A stretch of DNA of 36,981 nt from Candidatus Hydrogenedentota bacterium (GTDB lineage: Bacteria; Hydrogenedentota; Hydrogenedentia; Hydrogenedentales; SLHB01), in contig JACQVH010000137.1 of NCBI GenBank assembly GCA_016209895.1, forward strand, positions 1-36,981, written 5' to 3'. This document shows positions 1 through 5,506 of the stretch, one piece after another. Made by a program: the position numbers and the translations under genes. The notes below the pieces were generated by a model. The model saw nothing but the letters and a program-made list of their open reading frames with translations. It had not been told where the DNA came from and did no database searches. Every line of letters starts with the position of its first letter. The stretch's first letter is position 1.

Positions 1-1910
1 ATGTTCGGGCCGGTCACGATTTGGAGGAACGCCTTCGCCGGCTCCATGGCCGTGTCGTTGGGCACGAACTGGCCGTGCGGCATAAGGTCTTCCACAACCG
101 GATGGCGTCCGTCGCGGATACAAATCTCCTCGGAATCGTTGATCTCCGGTTTGCAGTAGTTCTTGGTCACCGCTACATGGGCCAGGGATAGAATTACGTC
201 AATGATCGCGACGGCGTCGGCCGTCTGCTGGATGCGACTCGCCTCGCCCGAAACGCGTTTCCGCAGTTCGACGAAGAGGTCGTATTCCATTTTTTGCATG
301 CGCTCCTGCGCGGTGACGATCTCCTCCTCGCGGGATTTAAGTCCGGGCGTTACGTAGCGTTCGGCGTTCACCAGCGTCTGTTTGCGTTCGTAGTCCGGCG
401 GAACCTGATGCGCATAGGATCGCGTGACCTCGATGTAATAGCCGAAAACTTTGTTATATCCAACGCGCAGATTCGGGATGCCGGTGCGAGCGCTCTCTTC
501 ACGTTGCAGCGTGGCGATCCAGTCGCGTCCGCCACGCACCAGGCTGTGGAGCCGATCCAGTTCGGCGTTATACCCGTCCCTAATAAGGCCGCCTTCCGTG
601 AGCGGCAGCGGCGGCTCGTCCACGATAGCCTGGTTTATCCACGCGGCCACGTCGGCCAGTTCATCCATGCCATCGCGCAGATTACCTAACAGGCATGACG
701 CAGCGGGACTTAGCAAGGCCCGCAGCCGCGGCAGATGTTCGATCGAATGGCCCAACGCCTTCAGGTCGCGCGCATTCCCGGTTTGCGACGTGAGGCGGCC
801 AAGTAGACGCTCCAAGTCGGCGATGCCGGTAAGCGCTTCTTCGAGCGTCAGGCGCAACTGCGCATTACCGAATAGCTCTTCCACGGCGTCCAACCGGACG
901 CGAATTTCCTCGATATCAATCAGTGGATGCAAAATCCATTGTCGAAGTTTGCGCCCGCCCATGCTGGTTTGCGTGTGGTCCAACACGTTCAGCAACGTAC
1001 CCCGGCGGCTCTTGTCCAGGAGCGACTCGACGAGTTCGAGGTTGCGCTGGGTGTTGCCGTCCAGCACGACGAAATGGGCCGGACTATACGCGCGCGGCAA
1101 ACGCAGATGCGGAACGGCGTCCCGCTGTGTCTCCTTCACATAAGCGAGTACCGCACCCGCGCAGGCTAGGGCGTCGCCGGTCTCTTCCAGGCCGATTCCC
1201 TTGAGGGTGCTCAGTCCGAATTGCTCCAGCAACAATTCGCGCGCCGCATCGGGGTCAAAATCGTCCTCGGTCCGATCGCGAAAAGTCACGCCCGCAAACC
1301 GTCGAATCAACCGATCTCGCGCGCCGGGATCAATCGTTGCCGGCAGCAGCACCTCGGCAGGTGCGAGCCGGGTCAGTTCGTCCGCGAGCGTCCGTTCCGG
1401 ATCGCGGTCAATGTGCGCGGCTAGAAACTCGCCGGTGGTTACATCCACCAGCGCCAAGCCGGCTTGTTCCTTGCTCAGGCAGAGCGCGGCGAGATAGTTG
1501 TTCGCCGTATCTTCGAGCAGGTTTTGTTCCATGATCGTGCCCGGCGTAATGGTGCGCACGATAGCCCGCTTGACGATCCCTTTGGCCTCTTTAGGGTCTT
1601 CGATCTGTTCGCAGATGGTGACGGTCTTACCCGCTCTAATCAATCGCGAAACGTAAGGGTCTACGGAGCGGACCGGCACACCACACATCGGGACGCGTTC
1701 GTCCTTGTTCATGCCGTCGCGCGAGGTCAGCGCCAGGCCGAGGACACGCGCTCCCTCGATGGCGTCCTCGAAGAACATCTCGTAGAAATCGCCCATGCGG
1801 AAGAACAGAAGCGAATCCCCGCTCTCGGCCTTCGCTTCCAAATATTGCCGAAGCATCGGGGTCAGCCGACCCTCCGAAACATCGCTCAGCTTTTTCCAGT
1901 TCCGCGCCAT
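1..1910 (-). CDS. mutS: DNA mismatch repair protein MutS, N-terminal ~636 residues (cut by window edge)
   Basis: Mismatch-recognition ATPase of methyl-independent or MutL-coupled mismatch repair. Reading the minus strand from the ATG at 1910 gives an uninterrupted MutS protein. The N-terminal mismatch-binding domain has the Phe-x-Glu reader motif in GDFYE (F42, E44). It is followed by the connector, the lever/core with its LDGNTQRNLEL stretch, and the clamp region with GYYIEV. The frame leaves the window in ...TGPNM, the beginning of the Walker A loop, so the ATPase domain and dimerisation tail lie outside. No strong Shine-Dalgarno precedes the start, but N-terminal homology fits this ATG. 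A TATAAT hexamer at 1920-1925 lies only 9 nt upstream of the ATG, which would give a nearly leaderless transcript. Confidence 0.97.
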   Translation of the reverse strand, partial: MARNWKKLSDVSEGRLTPMLRQYLEAKAESGDSLLFFRMGDFYEMFFEDAIEGARVLGLALTSRDGMNKDERVPMCGVPVRSVDPYVSRLIRAGKTVTICEQIEDPKEAKGIVKRAIVRTITPGTIMEQNLLEDTANNYLAALCLSKEQAGLALVDVTTGEFLAAHIDRDPERTLADELTRLAPAEVLLPATIDPGARDRLIRRFAGVTFRDRTEDDFDPDAARELLLEQFGLSTLKGIGLEETGDALACAGAVLAYVKETQRDAVPHLRLPRAYSPAHFVVLDGNTQRNLELVESLLDKSRRGTLLNVLDHTQTSMGGRKLRQWILHPLIDIEEIRVRLDAVEELFGNAQLRLTLEEALTGIADLERLLGRLTSQTGNARDLKALGHSIEHLPRLRALLSPAASCLLGNLRDGMDELADVAAWINQAIVDEPPLPLTEGGLIRDGYNAELDRLHSLVRGGRDWIATLQREESARTGIPNLRVGYNKVFGYYIEVTRSYAHQVPPDYERKQTLVNAERYVTPGLKSREEEIVTAQERMQKMEYDLFVELRKRVSGEASRIQQTADAVAIIDVILSLAHVAVTKNYCKPEINDSEEICIRDGRHPVVEDLMPHGQFVPNDTAMEPAKAFLQIVTGPN

Positions 1911-1919
1911 AACCCGCAC

Positions 1920-1925
1920 ATTATA
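1920..1925 (-). promoter_or_regulatory. Possible -10 box of mutS (TATAAT)
   Basis: A perfect TATAAT on the minus strand sits 9 nt upstream of the mutS ATG. I see no convincing -35 at 16-18 bp spacing; the candidate position lies inside the heptamer repeat array. If real, the transcript would have a very short leader. Confidence 0.3.
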
Positions 1926-1929
1926 ACTT

Positions 1930-2048
1930 GTTGCTGGTTGCTCGTTACTAGTAGCTAGTGATCAGTTTCCAGTTTCCGGTCTGTCGCTTCTGGTCACTCG
2001 GAACTCGTCACTCGGAACTCGGAACTCAGTACTTAAGTCTTGTTTCTC
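1930..2048. repeat. Degenerate tandem heptamer array, 17 units
   Basis: The whole mutS-permease divergent spacer can be read as consecutive 7-nt units without a phase break: GTTGCTG, GTTGCTC, GTTACTA, GTAGCTA, GTGATCA, GTTTCCA, GTTTCCG, then GTCACTC and GGAACTC variants. The GGAACTC/GTCACTC part is nearly perfect, and the left part is degenerate. The same GGAACTC unit recurs at 29253-29294. It resembles in style the short tandemly repeated heptanucleotides known from heterocystous cyanobacteria. Function unknown. Confidence 0.75.
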
Positions 2049-2088
2049 GCAGCTACGTTGAGTACCTTCTTCGCCGGGAATCGCTGAT

Positions 2089-3426
2089 ATGATATTAATC
2101 GCTGCGCTATTCGTTTCGGTCGCATTCATTGTGCTGTCCACGGCGCGATGGCGCTGGCATCCGTTTCTGGCGCTGTTGGCCGCGGCCTTCGGATTTGCGC
2201 TTCTGGCTCGCATGCCACTCGACAAAGTTGCGGACGCCGTCAACACCGGTTTCGGCGAGACCGTCGGCAAGATCGGGATCGTAATCATCGCGGGCACGAT
2301 CATCGGCGAGTTTCTCGAGCGATCGGGCGGGGCCTTCGCCGTGGCTGAACGCATTCTAACCCTCACCGGCCGACAACGCGTGCCACTGGCCATGACGCTC
2401 ATCGGCTACGTGATTTCCATCCCGGTATTTTGCGATTCGGGCTTCGTGATTATCTCGCCACTTAATCGCGCGCTCTCGAAACGGGCCGGGATTACCCTCG
2501 CCGCCTCGGCTATTGCGCTCGGCCTCGGTCTGTACACTACACATACGATGGTGCCGCCCACGCCCGGTCCCATCGCCGCCGCGGGAATTTTGAATGCGGA
2601 CATCGGTCTCGTAATGCTTTTCGGGCTACTTGTGGCTGCCGTGGCTTTGGTCCCGAGCGTCCTGTTTGCCACGCGCATCGCGTCTCGGGTACAGATTGAT
2701 CCCGCTCCGGAACTGTCGGACGACGCGCTTAGCGAACGGCTGGCTCAGGCACCGAGTGCCGCTTTGTCTCTCTTGCCTATCGCGATACCGCTCATTCTCA
2801 TTCTGGGCAAATCCATCGCCGACTTACCCAGTCAACCGGCGGGTAGTAATTCAAGCGTGGTCCTCCTGAGATTTCTCGGACATCCCGTAGTTGCGCTGCT
2901 GTGCGGCGTGATCCTTGCCGTCTTCCTGCCGCGACAGCGGGCTCGAGACGTTCTTTCTACAACGGGCTGGGCGGGACAAGCCGTCATCAAAGCGGCCCCG
3001 ATCATCATCATTACGGGCGCAGGCGGTGCCTTCGGCAAAGTGCTCCAAAGTTCCGAGCTATCCACCGTTGTCAACGATACACTGGGAAATCTCCACCTCG
3101 GAATCTGGATGCCGATCATCATTGCCGCCGCCCTTAAGACCGCCCAAGGTTCCTCGACCGTAGCGATCATCACGACCGCCTCCATGATGGCGCCGTTGAT
3201 GGAAGGACTCGGTTACGACTCGACCTGGGCCCGCGCCTTGGTGGTGGTCGCCATCGGCGCCGGCTCGATGATCGTCTCCCACGCCAACGACAGCTACTTC
3301 TGGGTCGTGACCCAGTTCTCGAGCATGGACGTGAAGACCGGCTACAAGCTCCACACCGGCGGCAGCGTGGTCGCCGGCCTCGCCGCAGCGTTGGCCTTGT
3401 GGCTGTTAAGCGTATGCCTCATCTGA
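2089..3426 (+). CDS. GntP-family permease (gluconate/organic acid:H+ symporter)
   Basis: Inner-membrane proton symporter of the GntP family, whose members carry gluconate, related sugar acids or glycerate. At 445 aa it has the usual family length. It is almost entirely hydrophobic segments, beginning with an N-terminal helix. Family signatures are present: the CDSGFVI segment near residue 125, the TGAGGAFGKVL loop near 310, the KTAQGSSTVA segment near 350 and GAGSMIVSHANDSYFW near 395. The start is ATG 2089, with only a weak GGGA about 9 nt upstream. It is divergent from mutS with the heptamer array between them, and no sugar-kinase partner is adjacent. The exact substrate cannot be read from the sequence. 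Confidence 0.93.
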   Translation: MILIAALFVSVAFIVLSTARWRWHPFLALLAAAFGFALLARMPLDKVADAVNTGFGETVGKIGIVIIAGTIIGEFLERSGGAFAVAERILTLTGRQRVPLAMTLIGYVISIPVFCDSGFVIISPLNRALSKRAGITLAASAIALGLGLYTTHTMVPPTPGPIAAAGILNADIGLVMLFGLLVAAVALVPSVLFATRIASRVQIDPAPELSDDALSERLAQAPSAALSLLPIAIPLILILGKSIADLPSQPAGSNSSVVLLRFLGHPVVALLCGVILAVFLPRQRARDVLSTTGWAGQAVIKAAPIIIITGAGGAFGKVLQSSELSTVVNDTLGNLHLGIWMPIIIAAALKTAQGSSTVAIITTASMMAPLMEGLGYDSTWARALVVVAIGAGSMIVSHANDSYFWVVTQFSSMDVKTGYKLHTGGSVVAGLAAALALWLLSVCLI

Positions 3427-3451
3427 CGCGATTAAGCGAACTCGCCCAGAG

Positions 3452-3481
3452 TTGAAAACGGCCTTTCCATATGGTTAAATA
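3452..3481 (+). promoter_or_regulatory. Sigma-70-type promoter ahead of the first tRNA-Asn-like copy
   Basis: TTGAAA (3452-3457) is followed, after 17-18 bp, by TTAAAT/TAAATA (3475-3481), about 20 bp before the tRNA-like sequence at 3501. The bases around the -35 (CAGAGTTGA) recur at the -35 of the promoter for the intact tRNA-Asn at 3596, so promoter and tRNA appear to have been duplicated together. Confidence 0.5.
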
Positions 3482-3500
3482 TAGAAACTTCAAGTCTCCT

Positions 3501-3590
3501 TCCCCGATAGCTCAGTGGGCCGAAGGTTCCGCCAAAGGCGGAATAGAGTCCCGCGCTTCGCGGGATTAACCACGTGTGGCGGGTGGTCGC
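3501..3590 (+). pseudogene. tRNA-Asn-like remnant A with two palindromic linkers
   Basis: The first 16 nt (TCCCCGATAGCTCAGT) are identical to the 5' end of the intact tRNA-Asn at 3641. The copy then departs. A perfect 7+3+7 palindrome (3527-3543, arms TTCCGCC/GGCGGAA, loop AAA) precedes TAGAG. A second perfect 7+3+7 palindrome (3549-3565, arms TCCCGCG/CGCGGGA, loop CTT) precedes TTAACCAC. TAGAG and TTAACCAC are the D-arm end and the anticodon-loop/3' stem of tRNA-Asn, so the second palindrome replaces the 10 nt that carry the 5' anticodon stem and part of the loop. No T-arm or 3' acceptor strand follows. It cannot fold as a working tRNA. Confidence 0.7.
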
Positions 3591-3595
3591 CAGAG

Positions 3596-3625
3596 TTGAG
3601 AGCTTGGAAGAAGAGTGATTAGAAT
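3596..3625 (+). promoter_or_regulatory. Promoter of tRNA-Asn
   Basis: TTGAGA (3596-3601), an 18-bp spacer and TAGAAT (3620-3625) place the start of transcription about 8-10 nt before the mature tRNA-Asn 5' end. Both hexamers are close to sigma-70 consensus, and the position is right for a tRNA gene. Confidence 0.55.
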
Positions 3626-3640
3626 TTCGTAAATTCGGAT

Positions 3641-3716
3641 TCCCCGATAGCTCAGTTGGTAGAGCGGGTGGCTGTTAACCACTAGGTCGCAAGTTCGAGT
3701 CTTGCTCGGGGAGCCA
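3641..3716 (+). tRNA. tRNA-Asn (GTT anticodon)
   Basis: A complete cloverleaf. The acceptor arms TCCCCGA/TCGGGGA flank a D-arm GCTCAGTTGGTAGAGC, an anticodon stem GGTGG/CCACT with loop CTGTTAA (anticodon GTT at 3674-3676), and a T-arm GCAAG-TTCGAGT-CTTGC. Discriminator G and CCA are encoded in the DNA. The other two Asn-like copies in this patch are broken, so this is the functional one here. It lies directly upstream of a GIY-YIG nuclease gene. Confidence 0.96.
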
Positions 3717-3749
3717 TTTCCTTTCGTAAGTCTAGTTTTGGGGTGCATA

Positions 3750-4028
3750 GTGTCTCTTTGGACCTATATTCTCCAGAGTGCAACCACAGGCCGTCTTTAC
3801 TGCGGGTCGACTGACGACTGCGCTCGTCGCCTTCTCGAACACAATGATCCCGACTATCATGGATCCAAAACAACCAAGCGATTCGAGGGGCCTTGGGAGC
3901 TCATTTGGTGCGAGAATCACCTTACGCGAGGGCATGCCATGCAGCGTGAAAAACAAATCAAGAAACGCGGGATCGGCCGGTTTCTTGCCGAAGCGCGGTC
4001 GGTAGAGTCCCGCGCCCCGCGGGATTAA
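3750..4028 (+). CDS. Small stand-alone GIY-YIG endonuclease-like protein, copy 1
   Basis: 92 aa from the GTG at 3750, beginning 34 nt after the tRNA-Asn CCA. The single domain is the URI/UPF0213-like GIY-YIG fold. The WTYIL ... YCG pair stands for the GIY and YIG strands. It is followed by the catalytic-type arginine in DDCARRLLEHN and the metal-binding-type glutamate in MQREKQIKKRG, so the active-site residues look intact. The reading frame stays open back into the tRNA 3' end (TTG 3702), but homology starts at about WTYIL; a GGGGTG 5-6 nt before the GTG supports the shorter start. The stop codon at 4026-4028 and the last five residues lie inside the tRNA-Asn-like remnant at 3985-4089, so the nuclease C-terminus and the tRNA-derived DNA are fused. 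Substrate unknown; nicking of DNA is the family activity. Confidence 0.8.
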   Translation: MSLWTYILQSATTGRLYCGSTDDCARRLLEHNDPDYHGSKTTKRFEGPWELIWCENHLTRGHAMQREKQIKKRGIGRFLAEARSVESRAPRD

Positions 4029-4089
4029 CCACCAGGTCGCTGGTTCGAGTCAGTCGAAGATGGAGCCGAGGGCGGGACTCGGGGAGCCA
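3985..4089 (+). pseudogene. tRNA-Asn-like remnant B with palindromic linker and T-arm insert
   Basis: GGTAGAG and TTAACCACcAGGTCGCtgGTTCGAGTC reproduce the D-arm end, anticodon 3' half and T-loop of tRNA-Asn, and CTCGGGGAGCCA reproduces its 3' end with CCA. Between TAGAG and TTAACCAC lies a perfect 7+3+7 palindrome (4008-4024, arms TCCCGCG/CGCGGGA, loop CCC). It sits at exactly the position of the linker in remnant A and has the same arms. A further ~25-nt insert (about 4051-4077) interrupts the T-arm. The 5' acceptor strand is poorly conserved and overlaps the coding end of the GIY-YIG gene. Not a functional tRNA. Confidence 0.65.
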
Positions 4090-4101
4090 TCGCATTTTTC
4101 G

Positions 4102-4125
4102 AGCCACCCACGAGGTGGCTTTTTC
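4102..4125 (+). terminator. Rho-independent terminator after the tRNA-like remnant
   Basis: Stem AGCCACC/GGTGGCT (4102-4108 and 4114-4120) with loop CACGA is followed by a run of T. It lies 12 nt after the CCA of remnant B, where a tRNA terminator would be. Its right arm runs into the start region of the second GIY-YIG copy. Confidence 0.7.
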
Positions 4126-4126
4126 T

Positions 4127-4321
4127 ATGTTTTGGGCGTATATTTTGCGGAGTGAAACGACCGGCCGGCACTACTGCGGGTCAAGCGACGATGTAGAGCG
4201 GCGTGTGCGACAGCACAATGACCCCGCATACCACGGTTGGAAGACGACTAAGCGCTTCGAAGGTCCCTGGCCACTGGTGTGGAGCGAGCCCGACGACCCA
4301 AAACACATAGAGGAGAACAAC
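4127..4321 (+). pseudogene. GIY-YIG endonuclease-like copy 2, 3'-truncated
   Basis: From ATG 4127 the first ~56 residues match copy 1 closely: WAYILRS, YCGSSDD, ERR...QHN, KTTKRFEGPWPLVWSE. The reading then breaks off before the REKxIKK segment that carries the conserved glutamate. It continues as unrelated residues straight into the ATG of the next small gene, with no stop until 4463. The catalytic glutamate is therefore missing, and this copy should be inactive. Its position relative to the tRNA-like 3' end (38 nt) matches that of copy 1 relative to the real tRNA (34 nt), so tRNA plus nuclease was duplicated as a unit. Confidence 0.7.
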
Positions 4322-4465
4322 ATGGAAATCTTTGGATATCTTGGATTCGTCTTTGGAATATTCGGATTGATCGGATTCTCCTTCGCAACAAGCGCGGTGA
4401 AACGCATAGACAAACTTGAGTCCGAACTGTCGAAGTTGAGGGAGCTTGTCGAAAAGCGTTCCTGA
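4322..4465 (+). CDS. 47-aa single-pass membrane protein with short coiled coil
   Basis: ATG 4322 is preceded by GAGGAG at a good ribosome-binding distance, so this is a genuine start even though it lies in frame with the truncated nuclease copy upstream. The product has one hydrophobic helix (about residues 4-22, rich in Phe, Gly and Ile) followed by a short amphipathic Leu/Glu/Lys coiled coil ending in VEKRS. I do not recognise a named family, although small proteins of this layout are common. It probably anchors in the inner membrane with a cytoplasmic tail. It may be translated from readthrough of the tRNA-region promoter. Confidence 0.6.
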   Translation: MEIFGYLGFVFGIFGLIGFSFATSAVKRIDKLESELSKLRELVEKRS

Positions 4466-4525
4466 TTCGGTAACCGTTTATTCCCGTTCGGAAGGGGTGG
4501 CAGCGCAACCTCTTTCCTTCCAAAC

Positions 4526-5173
4526 GTGACCGACGGTATCACAGGCCGCTTCCGGATCACCGAGTTGGACGGATTCGACGACGAATACCTCTGGCTCGTT
4601 ACGGAACCTTTCATCGAAATTGGTCCCAAGGGAAAGGGCTGCTTCCAATTTGGGGTCGTGGAAGCAAATATGGACGTTCGCGTGACTGAACGAGACAGCA
4701 AGCCGTCCATTAAATTCACATGGGAAGGGTACGACGAAGGCGACGAGATAAGCGGCCGAGGCTGGGCTGTACTCGACGGGTCCAATTTGCACGGCAGCAA
4801 TGGCAAGCAGCGGCGGATCGTGACCGTCTATCCTTATCACGACGAAAACGGCAACGTGCTCCATGAGAAAGTCCGAACCGACCCGAAAGGGTTCTATCAA
4901 CGGAAGCCTGATGGCACCAAGAACGGCGAAGGCGTCCCGCACGTTCTGTACCGCCTTCGCGAAGTGTTGAAGGCCGTTGAGAACGGTGACCGAGTTCACG
5001 TCTGCGAGGGAGAAAAGGACGCGGACCGCCTGCACGAATTAGGGCTATGCGGAACGACCAGCGCAGGAACGTCACCTCATTCCCCGTCGCCAAAAGCGTT
5101 TTGTGCAGGGCTTATTTGTGCCAGAATCTACGATCTGCCACTCGGTGGCATGAGAACCCGTCCCGCCGATTGA
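4526..5173 (+). pseudogene. Chimeric remnant: small conserved acidic protein fused to a primase/TOPRIM fragment
   Basis: One open frame from GTG 4526 contains pieces of two unrelated genes. Residues 1 to ~90 (GRFRITELDGFDDEYL ... FQFGVVEANMDVR ... FTWEGYDEGDEISGRGWAVL) resemble a widespread uncharacterised protein of about 100 aa, here missing its last residues. From ~93 to ~190 the frame reads like the middle of a phage/plasmid primase: VYPYHDENGNVLHEKVR, FYQRKPDG, VLYRLREVLKAVENGDRVHVCEGEKDADRL (the TOPRIM glutamate strand) and GTTSAGTS. It then loses homology and ends in an unrelated tail. No helicase or integrase is nearby. I read it as debris from a mobile element beside a tRNA. The 5174-5320 stretch that follows holds no gene I can recognise. 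Confidence 0.6.
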
Positions 5174-5320
5174 CCCGCCTGAAGTCATCCTAAACAGTCC
5201 CCGAATAGGCCGTCTTATGCCGGTATTCTTGTTACCCCGGTGTTACCCCAAGGCCAACCTACACATAGCAGTGTCGCTGTGGGGAAGCGGCTATTGATAC
5301 GGTAAACATTGCGGATTTGA

Positions 5321-5397
5321 TGGTGGGCGATAGAGGACTTGAACCTCCGACCCCCTGCGTGTAAGGCAGGTGCTCTAACCAACTGAGCTAATCGCCC
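5321..5397 (-). tRNA. tRNA-Val (TAC anticodon)
   Basis: On the minus strand, the acceptor GGGCGAT/ATCGCCC, D-arm GCTCAGTTGGTTAGAGC, anticodon stem CCTGC/GCAGG with loop CTTACAC (anticodon TAC at 5361-5363) and T-arm GGAGG-TTCAAGT-CCTCT all pair. Discriminator A and CCA are encoded. It is transcribed leftwards, away from the TPR gene and towards the mobile debris. Confidence 0.96.
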
Positions 5398-5406
5398 CCG
5401 TCGGAC

Positions 5407-5425
5407 ACGCGCCGAGAGGGCGCGT
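5407..5425 (-). other. 7-bp inverted repeat between TPR gene and tRNA-Val
   Basis: Arms ACGCGCC/GGCGCGT with loop GAGAG. It has no T-run on either strand, so it is a weak candidate terminator for the leftward TPR gene (stop at 5507). Confidence 0.35.
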
Positions 5426-5506
5426 CAGCAGGATTTCATATAAGGGCGCACGAATGGGCGTCACACGGACCGGGAGAAGCGGGATACCGCCCCGGCGCGC
5501 TTCAAT

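Noticed and set aside
3527..4024. tRNA introns or split tRNA genes
   Set aside because: The palindromes replace part of the anticodon stem rather than interrupt it, the lengths are too short for self-splicing introns, and copies A and B lack other tRNA parts.
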